Assembly (NCBI GenBank): GCA_963842775.1
Contig: CAWJHQ010000006.1
Location: 62,001 to 126,000 of the forward strand
DNA from: R-RK-3 sp963842775
GTDB taxonomy: Bacteria > Pseudomonadota > Alphaproteobacteria > Rhizobiales > Rhodomicrobiaceae
Direction: 5' to 3'
Length of the DNA: 64,000 nt
Positions within the stretch are counted from its first letter, which is position 1. Every line of letters begins with the position of its first letter. Positions 9,137-19,749 of this stretch are shown here, one piece after another. Under the pieces are notes generated by a model. The model ran no database searches. It was not told the origin of the DNA and worked only from the letters and a program-made list of their open reading frames with translations. The position numbers and the translations under genes were made by a program.

Positions 9137-10063
9137 ATGCGTGTTATTCTTGCTCAACCTCGTGGATTTTGTGCCGGCGTCGTTCGCGCCATCGAGATCG
9201 TCGAGCGAGCACTCGAAAAATACCAGGCACCTGTCTATGTGCGCCATGAAATCGTGCATAACCGGCGTGTCGTGGAAGACCTGAGGGCGAAAGGTGCCCG
9301 CTTCGTCGAGGAGGTTTCCGAGATCCCGGCGAATGCCGTGACGATCTTCAGCGCGCATGGCGTAGCCAAGGCGGTGGAAGATGAGGCAGCCGCGCGCAGC
9401 CTGCCGGTTCTCGATGCGACGTGTCCGCTGGTCACCAAGGTTCACAACCAGGGAAAGCGCTATATTGCGCAAGGGCGGACGTTGATCCTCATCGGGCATG
9501 CCGGCCACCCCGAAGTTGAAGGCACGGTGGGGCAAATCCCTGCCAAGGTGCATCTGGTCCAGACCGAGAGCGATGTGGACTTGCTTGATATCCCTATCGA
9601 CACGCCGGTCGCCTATGTCACGCAGACGACGCTCAGCGTCGACGATACGCGCGGCATCATCGCGGCGCTGGAGCGGCGTTTTACGGACATCGTGGGTCCA
9701 GAGATCAGAGATATATGCTACGCCACGCAGAACCGGCAGACCTCCGTGCGGGAGCTTAGCCGGCTTGTCGATGTGATTTTGGTCGTGGGCGCCAAGAACA
9801 GCTCGAACTCCAACCGGCTGCGCGAGATCGGCGCCGAGGAGGGCGTTCCGAGCTATCTGATCGCCAATGGCAGCGAACTGCACCCCGATTGGGTGCGCGA
9901 TGCGCGTTCGGTCGGCATCACGGCCGGTGCCTCGGCACCGGAGGTGCTGGTTGAGGACGTCATCGAGGCGTTGCGGGGTCTTGGCCCGGTCGAGGTCTCG
10001 ACTTTGCCGGGCCGCGAGGAAAACATCCACTTCCGCCTGCCGTCCGAACTGACCCAGGCTTAA
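9137..10063 (+). CDS. ispH: 4-hydroxy-3-methylbut-2-enyl diphosphate reductase
   Basis: A 308-residue protein. IspH reduces HMBPP to IPP and DMAPP, the last MEP step, using a [4Fe-4S] cluster held by three cysteines: C12 in RGFCAGVVRAIE, the Cys in LDATCPLVTKVH, and the Cys in IRDICYATQNRQ. The SSNSNRL motif that binds the substrate diphosphate is present (KNSSNSNRLREIG). It starts at ATG 9137, about 160 bases after dxs and about 50 before hpnH, all on the same strand. IspH next to hpnH is a familiar arrangement in alphaproteobacterial hopanoid clusters. Confidence 0.96.
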   Translation: MRVILAQPRGFCAGVVRAIEIVERALEKYQAPVYVRHEIVHNRRVVEDLRAKGARFVEEVSEIPANAVTIFSAHGVAKAVEDEAAARSLPVLDATCPLVTKVHNQGKRYIAQGRTLILIGHAGHPEVEGTVGQIPAKVHLVQTESDVDLLDIPIDTPVAYVTQTTLSVDDTRGIIAALERRFTDIVGPEIRDICYATQNRQTSVRELSRLVDVILVVGAKNSSNSNRLREIGAEEGVPSYLIANGSELHPDWVRDARSVGITAGASAPEVLVEDVIEALRGLGPVEVSTLPGREENIHFRLPSELTQA

Positions 10064-10115
10064 TGATCAATGTCACGATCGGTGGCATAAACATTTAAAA
10101 ACAAAGGAGCCCATA

Positions 10116-11264
10116 TTGGGAATCCCCCTTCTGCAAAAAGCCTTCGTCGGCGCCTATGTCGTCCGGCAGCATCTGGCGGGCCGCAAACGCTACCCGCTGG
10201 TGCTCATGCTGGAGCCGTTGTTCCGCTGCAATCTGGCATGCGCCGGCTGCGGCAAGATCGACTATCCCGACGAGATCCTCAATCAGCGTCTGCCGCTGGC
10301 CGACTGCCTGAAGGCCGCCGATGAATGCGGCGCGCCGGTGGTTTCCATTGCCGGCGGCGAGCCCCTGCTCCATAAGGAGCTTCCCGAGGTCGTGAAGGGC
10401 CTCATCGCGCGGCGCAAATTCGTCTATCTGTGCACGAATGCGCTGCTGATGGAAAAGAGGCTCGATCAATACAAGCCGAGCCCCTTCTTCGTCTGGTCGG
10501 TGCATCTCGACGGCGACAAGGAGATGCATGACAAATCCGTCTGTCAGACAGGCGTCTACGACCGGGCGGTTTCGGCGATAAGGGCCGCCAAGGCGCGCGG
10601 CTTCCGCGTCAACATCAATTGCACGCTGTTCAATAATATGGAGCCCGAGCGGGTGGCTGCGTTCTTCGACAGCCTGGGTGCGCTCGGCGTCGATGGCATC
10701 ACCGTGTCGCCCGGCTATGCCTATGAGCGCGCGCCGGACCAGCAGCATTTCCTCAATCGCGAAAAGACCAAGGAGCTGTTCCGCGATGTCTTCCGCCGGG
10801 GCGACAAGGGCCGTAAATGGTCCTTCAGCCAGTCGAGCATGTTCCTCGATTTTCTGGCGGGCAACCAGACCTACCACTGCACGCCCTGGGGCAACCCGAC
10901 CCGGACGGTATTCGGCTGGCAGCGGCCCTGCTATCTGCTGGGCGAAGGCTATGCCAAGACGTTCAAAGAGCTGATGGACGACACCGACTGGGATGCCTAC
11001 GGCACCGGTAATTATGAGAAATGCGCCGATTGCATGGTGCATAGCGGCTTTGAGGCGACAGCGGTGAAGGATACGATCGCCCATCCGCTGAAGGCATTGG
11101 CGGTGAGCCTGCGCGGCGTGCGCACCGAAGGCCCGATGGCGGCGGAAATTCCGCTCGACCGCCAGCGGCCTGCGCAATTCGTCTTCTCACGCCATGTCGA
11201 TCTAAAGCTCCGGGAAGTCCGGGAAGCCAAGGCCCGCCCCCAGCAGCCGACGGCCGCGGAATAA
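10116..11264 (+). CDS. hpnH: Radical SAM adenosylhopane synthase HpnH
   Basis: A 382-residue protein. HpnH joins a 5'-deoxyadenosyl group to diploptene, giving adenosylhopane, the first step of side-chain building. The radical SAM cluster motif CxxxCxxC is at C38-C42-C45 (FRCNLACAGCGK), with a GGEP motif (SIAGGEPLLHKE) for SAM binding. The C-terminal half has the further cysteines typical of the HpnH family (CADCMVHSGFEA). The start is TTG 10116: AAAGGAG ends 6 bases before it and no ATG fits. Its 3' end overlaps the antisense 3' end of hpnG by 63 bases. Confidence 0.95.
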   Translation: MGIPLLQKAFVGAYVVRQHLAGRKRYPLVLMLEPLFRCNLACAGCGKIDYPDEILNQRLPLADCLKAADECGAPVVSIAGGEPLLHKELPEVVKGLIARRKFVYLCTNALLMEKRLDQYKPSPFFVWSVHLDGDKEMHDKSVCQTGVYDRAVSAIRAAKARGFRVNINCTLFNNMEPERVAAFFDSLGALGVDGITVSPGYAYERAPDQQHFLNREKTKELFRDVFRRGDKGRKWSFSQSSMFLDFLAGNQTYHCTPWGNPTRTVFGWQRPCYLLGEGYAKTFKELMDDTDWDAYGTGNYEKCADCMVHSGFEATAVKDTIAHPLKALAVSLRGVRTEGPMAAEIPLDRQRPAQFVFSRHVDLKLREVREAKARPQQPTAAE

Positions 11265-11896
11265 AGCTGCGCGTGCGGCTCGCGCATCCAAGGCGAGGCG
11301 CAGCAGCGCCGGCAACTGGCTCTGGCCGCCCTGCAAGCGAGCGGAGCAAGGCTGCGACGTTCACGCCCCCATCGGGTCGCATAGCGACCAGGGCTGCGGG
11401 GGGAAGGGTCCGGTGCGCCGGATCGATAATGACCCTGCAGGCGACGAATGGAAGGCCGTGCGCGACGGCGACGCGCGCTGCGATATGGGATTCCATATCG
11501 GCCGCTGCTGCACCGGTGCGGTCATGCAGCGCCTGCTTAGCCGAGGCGCCCGCCACAGGCACATCGACGCTGGCGATAGGGGCATGAGCAGCACCGGGCA
11601 GCCTCTGCAAGAGCTTTGCTGACCAGGCAGGATCGGCGGCCCATCGCTGCCGCCTCCGTGATGACCGCCTCAGCCACAATCCAGTCGCCTGGCGCCAAAT
11701 GCGGCGCGAGGCCTCCCGCCGTTCCGAAGCTGATAATGCCGCTGGCTCCCGACGCGACTGCACGCTCCAGATCGGCAATCATCCGCTGCTCGTCGCGGCC
11801 ATGAATGACGGTCACGCCTTCGCCGGCGGCGATGCGCGCCTCGAAGGCGAGGCCCGTCACGGCGATGACGGGTGGACGATGCGGCAAAGCAGTCAC
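11202..11896 (-). CDS. hpnG: Hopanoid phosphorylase/nucleosidase HpnG (two frameshifts as given)
   Basis: A purine-nucleosidase-like protein that removes adenine from adenosylhopane to give ribosylhopane. Seen: VIAVTGLAFEARIA at the start, SFGTAGGLAPHLAPGDWIVA, then DMESHIAARVAVAHGLPFVACRVI with the conserved DMES nucleoside-binding segment. GTG 11896 overlaps the shc stop as GTGA. The frame breaks near 11650 (CC) and 11336 (AA on the plus strand); each needs one base removed, giving 231 codons ending with a TAG at 11202-11204. Without repair the frame runs on antisense into hpnH. Position after shc matches known hpn gene order. Confidence 0.85.
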
Positions 11897-13884
11897 ATGC
11901 CGAACGCGACGGAAGGAGCGTTGCCGGCTTTGATATTGCGATAGCGCGCCAGCGCCCAGAGCGGGAAAAACTTCGCATAGCCGTGATAGCGCAGATAGAA
12001 GACGCGCGGGAATCCGGTCGCGGTGAAGCGTTCCTCGGGCCATGCGCCGCCGGATCCTTGCGTCCGCAGCAAATATGCAATGCCGCGTTCGACAGCAGGG
12101 TGGTCGGCTTGTCCGGCCGCCATGATGCCGAGCAATGCCCACGCCGTTTGCGACGCCGTGCTCGCGGCGGCTTCATAGCCACGGTAATCGAGCTTGTAGC
12201 TCGTCCCGTCCTCTCCCCAGCCGCCATCCGCATTCTGGATGGACACAAGCCAGTCCGCCGCCTGTGCGCACCTCCTTCGCGCCATGATCGACGCCCGCCG
12301 CATTGAGCGCACACAGCACCGACCATGTACCGTAAATGTAATTCATCCCCCATCGTCCGTACCAGCTCCCGTCCTTCTCCTGGGTGTCGCGGAGATGGCG
12401 GAGCGCTTTCGCCGCCGCCGGACTGGTCTCAGGCTTCTCGCCAAGCTGCGCCAGCATGGAGAGGCACCGGGCCGAGACATCCGCGGTTGGGGGATCGAGG
12501 AGAGCACCGTGGTCGGAAAAGGGAATATTGTTCAGATATTCGTAACTATTGTCGGCATCGAAAGCCCCCCAGCCGCCATTTCTGCTCTGCAATCCCACGA
12601 CCCATTCGCGGCCGCGGCTGATCGCCTCGCGGAAGCGCGAGGGACCGGCGTCCAGACGCCCGGCCGCCCGGTCCATCGCCATGACGACGACGGCGGTATC
12701 GTCAAGATCGGGGTAGTGCGGATTGGCGTATTGAAAAGCCCAGCCGCCGGGCCGGACGGCGGGACGCTGCGCCGCCCAATCTCCCACGACATCCAGCACC
12801 TGCAACGGTCTTAGCCAGTCGAGCCCTTTACCAGCTTGCTTGACCGCCTCTTCACTGCCGACCTCCAGCAGCGTCTGACAGGCAAGCGCCGTGTCCCAGA
12901 CCGGCGACATGCAAGGCTGGCAATAGGCTTCATGCTCTTTCACCACCAGCAGCTTTTCGATGGAGTTGCGCGCCGACACGACGTCCGGGTGATCCTTGGG
13001 ATAGCCCAGAACGTCGAACATCATGACGCTATTGGCCATGGCCGGGAAAATGGCCCCCAGACCATCATCGCCATTGAGGCGTTCCCGGACGAAGGCGACC
13101 GCCTTGTCGATTGCGAACTTGCGCGGGCCGCGCGGCATCCACGGCTCCACCACCCGAAGCACCCGGTCGAAGCCCTGGAACAGCAGGAACCAGAACCATT
13201 TCTGGTGCGGCGCTTTCGACGGCGCGCCAACCGTGTGCGGCGGCTGGCGGAAGAGTTCGTCGATCTTCACGCCCTTTCGGGTTGCGCGCCCGCGGCTTCA
13301 GGCACTGCAGGACGAGCAATGGAACCATGACGGTCCTTGCCCAATAGGAGATCTTTGACAGGTGGAACGGGGCCCAGCGCGGCAGCAGCATGACTTCAAC
13401 GGGCATCACCGGCGCGGCGCGCCACGGCACGACGCCGTACAGCGCCAGCAGCGCGCGCGTAAAGACGTTGCTGCCCGCTGCGCCGCCGCGCGCGAGAATG
13501 GCCTCGCGGGCGCGCCGCATGTGCTCCGCGTCAGGCGCATCGCCGATCATTTTCAGTGCGAAATACGCTTTCACGCTGGCGCTGATGTTGAAATCGCCGT
13601 CATGGAAAAGCGGCCAGCCGCCATGCGCGCCCTGGATGCGGCGCAGATAGGCGGCAATCTTTGCCTCAAGCAGCGGCGTCGACCGGTTCGCCGAGATAGT
13701 GCCTGAGCAGCACATATTCGGCCGGAATGGTCGCGTCGGCTTCGAGCTCGAAAACCCAGTGCCCGTCCCGGCGCTGCCCGTTCAGCAGCGCTTCGGTCGC
13801 CGCGTCGATGTGCTCGTCAAGCGCGTCCGCGGTCCGCTTGTGGGGCCGCGCTGATGATGTGTCGATGTTCGGTTTTACGGTCAT
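11893..13884 (-). CDS. shc: Squalene-hopene cyclase (three frameshifts as given)
   Basis: Cyclises squalene to hopene/diplopterol at the membrane. The repaired product has 663 residues, normal for SHC. Seen: several QW repeats (RRDGHWVFELEADATIP, SRNGGWGAFD, EKDGSWYGRWGMNYIYGT, NADGGWGEDG), the catalytic DxDDTA motif (PDLDDTAVVVMAMD) and the QPCMSPVWDTALA segment. The start ATG 13884 lies in an ATGA overlap with the likely end of hpnE. Single extra bases near 13683, 13273 and 12273 split the gene into four frames; removing them makes the reading continuous with no in-frame stops. The stop at 11893 overlaps hpnG. Confidence 0.93.
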
Positions 13885-15155
13885 AGTCCCTCGACTGTCC
13901 GTATTGATTTTTTCTTACCGCTTGTGCTGCCTTATTGCCTGATCTGATCGCACCTTCAATCGTTGCGGGCAGGCCGGTTGCCGTCCAGTCGCCCGCAAGC
14001 ACGAGGTTGTCCAATGCCGTATCCACGGCACCCGGGCGTTTGGCATCCTCGCCCGGCAGCGCCGCGAAGGTGGCTCTCCGTTCCCTGATGATCTGCCATG
14101 GCGGCAAAGTCGTGGCAAGACCTGTGATTACAGATACTTCCTGCCACAAGCTACGAGCCAGGGTTTCGCGCGGCGTGTCGAGCAGGCGGTCGGCACCGCT
14201 GATGGTGATGGATAATCGATCGCGGAATGCAAAGATCCATTCGACCGTTCCGTTAATGACGCCGGTCATCGGGGCCAGCCCCGGCGGCGGGGCGATGCGG
14301 AAATGCGCATTGACGATGGCCCGGAACTCGGACGGCGTTTGCAAACCGGGCACCAGCGTTGCCGCCACCCACGCCGGAACGGCAAGGATGACGGCGTCAC
14401 CGGGTGTCAACTGCACGGTATCATCGCCGAAATCCAGAGCTACGACCTGCTGCTGCTTCAAGGCCGAGCGCACGCAGCCGGCGACCATATTGTAGCGAAA
14501 CGCCTTGTGCTTCCAGGTAGCGGATTGCCGGGTCCACAAACGCGCTCGACAGCCCTTCCGCAGCGATCAATGGCCGGCAAGCCCGTCCGCCCGCGGCGAG
14601 CGTCTCGCGCATCGTAGCGGCGGCAAGACGGGCCGAAGCCTCGGCAGGATCGGTATTCAGGGCCGCAAGCAACAGCGGCCGCCACAGCCTTTCATAGAGA
14701 AGACCGCTGCAACTCATAACATCGGCAATCGTCTTTTCCGGCCCCGCCCACATCAGGGGCGCCGCGCCGAAATATTCCCGGGCGCGCGTGCCGGGCACCC
14801 GACGGTCCGCAACGAACACCCACCAGGGCAAGCGGCCATCATTCGGGCGCAGCGACCACCGTTCATTCGATGCAAGGTCGACAAAGGGGAAGTCGGCGCG
14901 TTCCGGAGACGTCAGCCGGTCGCGCCCACCGATCAGTTGCAGATAATCGAGCGCCGCGTGATTGCCGGAGAGAATGACATGATTGCCGTTGTCGATGGTG
15001 ATGCCGAGGGTCGCGTCGTAATAAGAGCGGCAGCGCCCGCCGGCTTGGGCAGTCGCCTCGTGAATGACGATATCGGCGCCAGCCTCCTTGAGCCGCACCG
15101 CGGCGGCAAGGCCGGCCATCCCGGCGCCGATGATGTGTATGACGGGCGCGCGCAT
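13881..15155 (-). CDS. hpnE: Hydroxysqualene dehydroxylase HpnE (frameshifted as given)
   Basis: A FAD-dependent amine-oxidase-family enzyme that reduces hydroxysqualene to squalene, the last step of the HpnCDE route. The Rossmann motif IHIIGAGMAGLAAAVRL is at residues 6-22, with the second FAD contact in the C-terminal LAGDWTATGLPATIEGAIRSG. One extra base near 14465 splits it. ATG 15155 overlaps the hpnD stop (TGATG). As given the C-terminus runs on to 13817, 68 bases into shc; if an A is missing from the A6 tract near 13910 the gene ends at 13881 in an ATGA overlap with shc and has 425 codons. I give that end because it matches all other junctions here, but it is an inference. Confidence 0.85.
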
Positions 15156-16004
15156 CAGATGACGGCGTGCCGCAGGATAAGCCACAATAATTGTGGCCGG
15201 CCGATGCGGACCCGCGGCCGGGGAGACGACCAGCCGCGCGTCACCAGCTTTTGCAGCACCACCTTATAGGCTTCGGACATCAGCCGCGGCGTCCGCACGA
15301 TACGGCGCGGGTAACGGTCCATGATGGCGTCGGCGGTCTCGAAATGGCGCTCGATGCATTCGATCGCCGGAACGCAAGCCTCGCCCAGCGTGGGGCTGTC
15401 CATGACGGTGGCGGGGTCGGTGGCGGTGATGCCACGCCTCATTCAACCATTCCCGCGCCAGATACAGCCGCCCTATGTCCGCGTCCTCATCGAGGTCGCG
15501 CAGGATGTTGGTCAACTGCAATGCGCGCCCCAGATGATGAGCAAGCGCGATGCCATCGGCACGGTCCAGGCCGAAGACCTTGACCGAAAGCCGCCCGACG
15601 GCGCTGGCGACCCTGTCGCAATAGAGGTCGAGCGTTGCGAAGTCTGGCGCGCGTATATCGGATACGACATCCATTTCCATGCCGTCGATGACCGCAAGGA
15701 AGTCTTTGCGCTCAAGCCCGAAATCGCGGATGGGTACGACGAGGCCGCTCACCCGCGGCGCTGCTGCGCCGGCATAAAGAGCGTTGATATCAGCACGCCA
15801 CCGCTGCAACTCTTTGAGCCGCACATCGCGCGGGCCGCCTTCGTCGGCAACGTCATCGACCGCTCGGCAGTATGAATAGATCTCGAACATCGCCTCGCGC
15901 TGACCGGGCGGCATGATCCGCATCGCGGCGTAAAACGAACTTCCCGACGCGCGCTTCGCGGCGGCTTCATGCATCGGTTCGGTGAGGCTTGGCTGAATCG
16001 TCAT
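15155..16004 (-). CDS. hpnD: Presqualene diphosphate synthase HpnD (one frameshift as given)
   Basis: A trans-isoprenyl diphosphate synthase (squalene/phytoene synthase family) that couples two FPP to presqualene diphosphate. Both Mg-binding aspartate motifs are visible: YCRAVDDVADE near residues 45-55 and LRDLDEDADIGR near 165-176, with LGRALQLTNIL between. An extra base near 15437 separates the last third (PATVMDSPTLGEACVPAIE onward); removal gives 283 codons, typical for the family. ATG 16004 lies in an ATGA overlap with hpnC, and the stop overlaps hpnE ATG by one base, so translational coupling is likely. Confidence 0.92.
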
Positions 16005-16881
16005 GCGTCCTGAGCCTTACGATAGGCAAAGCGGGCTTTCACGAAATGGCTGATCAATCCTTCTGCTGATTCCGACTATGCCAAGTCCGCCAAAACCCAC
16101 CTTTGTTAGATGTACCCGTTCGCTCAGCGGATCGCGTCGTGCGAGCATCCGCCTCAGCGTTGAGGCAAGTCTTTGGATGACCGCGATCTCGAGGCCAACG
16201 CGCAAATCTGTAACCTGCGCAGATAACGGTTTTGCGATATCGAGGAGCGCCGAGGTGCGTTCCGCCATATCCTGCACGCAATGCAGCAATTCCGGCGAGG
16301 CCTTGGCCGCTCCAAGTGCCGCAATCTCTGCACCGTGACGGGCAAACGCATCGAGCGGAATATAGACGCGGTCGAGCCGCCTATAATCGGCGCCGCAATC
16401 CTGCAGATGGTTGATGATCTGCAGCGCCGCGCAGAGCGCATCGGATGCCGGCCAGGTGGCGCGGCTTTCGCCATGCACATCGAGCACGAAACGCCCGACG
16501 GGCATGGCCGAATAGGTGCAATAATGGATGAGATCGTCCCAATCCCGATAGCGGCGCTTGGTGACGTCCATTCGGAAAGCCGTCAGCAGATCCAGCGCGT
16601 GATGCGGCGAAAGCCCGCGCTCGTCAATCGCTGCGCGCAGCGGCAAGGCATCGGCGGCGACTGTCGCTTTTTCCGAGCAGGGTATCCTCAAGGCGGTCCA
16701 GCAAGGCGAGCTTCTCGCCTTCAGCCAGCGAGGGAGCGTCCGCCACGTCGTCCGCGGCTCTTGCGAAGCGATAGAAGCTCAGAATTGTGCCGCGATGGCG
16801 CTCCTGAATGAGCCGCGACGCGACCGGAAAATTCTCGCCGCGATGCGTCTTGCTCGGGCTTGGACCGGCAATGTTCGTCAT
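16001..16881 (-). CDS. hpnC: Hydroxysqualene synthase HpnC (two frameshifts as given)
   Basis: A squalene-synthase-like protein converting presqualene diphosphate to hydroxysqualene. Seen: SFYRFARAADDVADAP (first Asp motif) at residues 37-52 and INHLQDCGADYRRLDRVYIP (second motif region). The frame breaks near 16674 (a five-base T run on the plus strand) and again near 16065. The second repair is supported by the outcome: the tail becomes LISHFVKARFAYRKAQDA and ends in an ATGA overlap with hpnD, giving 293 codons. ATG 16881 overlaps the hpnB stop in the same way. Paralogous to hpnD, and both are required in the three-enzyme squalene route. Confidence 0.9.
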
Positions 16882-18046
16882 AGCCCTAAAGTCCTTCCGG
16901 CCTGAACGCGTCCCTTCCAGAGCCCGCCCCGTCCCCGTGCATATTGATAGGCGGAATCCAGCGTGAATATCAGGTAAAAGAGCGGCAATTGCCGGCAGCG
17001 CTACTCCCCAAAGCGGCGACAAGCGATAGAATCGCAAGATCGGCTGAAAAGCGAAGGCCATCAGCGCCCATGCCACGGCGCCGAATAGCTGGGCAAGGCC
17101 TGTTCCGAACAGGGTGAAAAGCGGCGGCGCAAAAAAGATCAGCGCCATCGCCGCAACCACTCCAGCGAGCAATGAACGGCGAATAGCGGAGCTGATCATA
17201 GGCCGAACGAGCGACCATTCGCCTTATATCGCCGAACTGCGGATAGGGGCGCAGGCTATGCGCACGCTCCGTCAGTCCAAGCCAGATGGGACCGACGGAT
17301 TTCAGCTTTTGTCCTAACGCGCAGTCGTCGATCAACGCATTGCGGATAGCCTCGATGCCCCCGGCGCGTCTTAGCGCATCGCGCCGTACGAGCATGCATC
17401 CGCCGGCGGCGGCGGCCGTTGCGTTGCCAGTCCGATTTACCCAAGCGAACGGATAGAGCATCTGGAAGAAAAAGACGAAGGCGGGAATAAGGCCGCGTTC
17501 GGCCAGGCTCTCGCAACGGAGCTTCACCATCAGTGATGTCAGCACGAATTGATGTGCTTCCGCGCGCGAAACGAGCTGACGCAATGCATCCTTGGAAAAG
17601 GCGATATCCGCATCGGTAAAGAGCAAATAGCTGGGCGGCTCATCCAGAGAAGCGGCGTGATCCACGCCTTGCTTCATGGCCCATAGTTTGCCAGCCCACC
17701 CCGGCGGCAGCGGCGTGCCCGTAAGGACGGCCAATCTATCCGGCAGTTGAGCGCGGGCGGCCACCGCGCGGCCGATCGTCGCCGTATCGTCGGTGCTTTG
17801 ATCGTCAACGAGGACCACGGCGAAAAACCCCGGATAGTTCTGGTTGAGAAGCGAGCCGAGGCTCTCGGCAATAACCTCCGCCTCGTTGCGCGCAGGCACA
17901 ACAGCCACAACACGCGGCCAGGACCGAGGTTCCGCCGGGCTGTCCCGATCGTCGCGCACCGATGCACGCCAAAAGCCGCCACGCGCCACGATCAGATAAA
18001 CCCAAACCGCAAGTGCGGCGGACGCCGGTACCAAGCTGGCCATCAT
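16878..18046 (-). CDS. hpnB: Hopanoid-associated glycosyltransferase HpnB (two frameshifts as given)
   Basis: A family-2 glycosyltransferase with membrane segments at both ends. An N-terminal helix (ASAALAVWVYLIVARGG) precedes the catalytic domain with VVAVVPARNEAEVIAESL, the DDQSTDDT nucleotide-sugar site and a DxD-type FTDADIAF; the C-terminus has hydrophobic helices (AGVVAAMALIFFAPPLFTLFG). Extra bases near 17175 and 16977 break the frame. After repair the tail reads LDSAYQYARGRGGLWKGRV and the stop overlaps hpnC as ATGA; length 389. HpnB is named for its constant presence in hopanoid clusters, and its exact substrate is not settled. It begins 14 bases after hpnO. Confidence 0.87.
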
Positions 18047-18060
18047 TTCAAATCATCCAC

Positions 18061-19452
18061 TTAGCCGCTCGCGCGCGCCTTGATGGCGTGGTCGGCCAGC
18101 GTCTTGCCGAGCGACCAGATCGCGCCAGGGACGCGATGAGCATCTGCGATCGCGGCGTCGAATGCGCGTTCGATCCATTGGCAGTCGTCCTCCGAGATGA
18201 TCAATGGCGGCAGGAGCTTGATCGTGTGAATGCCGTGACCGGCCACCTGGGAGAGGATCTTATGATCCTTGAACAGAGGAATAGTGATAAGCTGGCAGAA
18301 CAGACCGCTGTTCATGGCTTCCAGCGCATTCCACGCCATCTTAAGCTTGAACGACCGCGGCGCTCCGAATTCGACGCCGATCATCAGACCTTTGCCACGT
18401 ACGGCCTTTACCAACTCATAGCGTCGCGCCATGTCCTCGAACGCTTCGATGAGACGTTCGCCCATCGTCGCGGCATTCTCGATCAGCCGCTCGTCTTCGA
18501 TGACGTCGAGCGTTGCCAGCCCGGCAGCCATCGCCAAATCGTTCTTGGCGAAGGTAGACCCATGGACGACCGCGCGGTCCATTCGGCTGAACACTTTGTC
18601 GAAGACCCATTTGCGCGTCAGTACGGCTCCGACCGGCACGTGTCCGCCGGAGAGCGACTTTGCCAACAGGACCATATCCGGCTCGACGCCCCAGTGCTCG
18701 ACGGCGAGAAAGCGGCCAGTGCGGCCAATGCCCGTCTGGATCTCGTCCGCAACGAACAGGGTTCCAAATTTGCGGCAAAGCTCCTGCACGCCTCGGAGAT
18801 AGTCGTCCTCCGGCAAGTTCACGCCCTTGCCTTGAATAGGCTCGACGACGAAGGCAGCCACCTGCCTTGAAGCAAGGGCTTTCTCCAACGCACCCAGATC
18901 GTTGAAGGGGATCTCGACGCAATCCGGCAGCAATGGTCCGAAACCGTCGCGGAAAATGCCATCGCCATTGAGTGACAGCGCGCCGTAGGACAGACCATGG
19001 AATGCGTGACCGCAATAGACAATACCCGGCCGCCCCGTGGCTGAGCGGGCGAATTTTAATGCAGCCTCCACGGTCTCTGTGCCGGAATTCGTGAAGAAAA
19101 CCTTATCGAGGTATGGCACGCGGTGAAGGAGCCTCTCGGCGAGCATGCCCGCTAGCGCGGAAACGTCCATCTGCACGAGATTGGGGAGATCGCTATCCAG
19201 GACGCTCTTGAGCGTATCGCGCAAGACGGGATGGTTGCGGCCGATCGCAAAGACACCAAAGCCGCTGAGGAGATCGAGATACCGATCGCCGTCCCGATCG
19301 TACAAATATTGTCCACGGCCGCTGCGGAAGCCCACATCGTAGCCGATCGTCTTCAGCACACGCACCATCTGTTCGTTGAGATGGCGGGTATGCAACCCAT
19401 AGCGCTCGGCCTCTCGCTCCGTGAACAACGTCGCGATATTATTATGACTCAC
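18061..19452 (-). CDS. hpnO: Hopanoid aminotransferase HpnO (class III, PLP-dependent)
   Basis: A 463-residue intact protein of the acetylornithine/ornithine aminotransferase family. Seen: FFTNSGTETVEAALKFAR (cofactor phosphate region), VEPIQGKGVN, FVADEIQTGIGRTG (the Asp that contacts PLP nitrogen) and LLAKSLSGGHVPVGAVL with the Schiff-base lysine. In hopanoid clusters this enzyme is HpnO, which aminates the C35 position to give aminobacteriohopanetriol. It is the first gene of the minus-strand run and is divergent from hpnN; the roughly 300-base gap between the two starts presumably holds both promoters. No frameshift. Confidence 0.9.
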   Translation of the reverse strand: MSHNNIATLFTEREAERYGLHTRHLNEQMVRVLKTIGYDVGFRSGRGQYLYDRDGDRYLDLLSGFGVFAIGRNHPVLRDTLKSVLDSDLPNLVQMDVSALAGMLAERLLHRVPYLDKVFFTNSGTETVEAALKFARSATGRPGIVYCGHAFHGLSYGALSLNGDGIFRDGFGPLLPDCVEIPFNDLGALEKALASRQVAAFVVEPIQGKGVNLPEDDYLRGVQELCRKFGTLFVADEIQTGIGRTGRFLAVEHWGVEPDMVLLAKSLSGGHVPVGAVLTRKWVFDKVFSRMDRAVVHGSTFAKNDLAMAAGLATLDVIEDERLIENAATMGERLIEAFEDMARRYELVKAVRGKGLMIGVEFGAPRSFKLKMAWNALEAMNSGLFCQLITIPLFKDHKILSQVAGHGIHTIKLLPPLIISEDDCQWIERAFDAAIADAHRVPGAIWSLGKTLADHAIKARASG

Positions 19453-19749
19453 GCTGTTCTCCTGACAACATCGACACGTAAACTAAACCGTTGAGCACCC
19501 TAGAATCACAAGTCAACGGCTTTTCCTCGGCAGTTTCTCCGCCCATATGTCGATATGCCGCGTGATGCTTCGAGCCACTGATATGGGACAACGCATTGAA
19601 AAATCCAACCTTACTAATCGCGCGGCGTTACCGGAACATTGAACCGCGTCGCTGTTTCAAATAGCAAGAACAGCCGAAAGCGTTTGCCGGCGTTCGGCAG
19701 CGCAGCGGCGCAAATGGCGCCCGCGCCAGGACACCGTGGAGTAATATTG

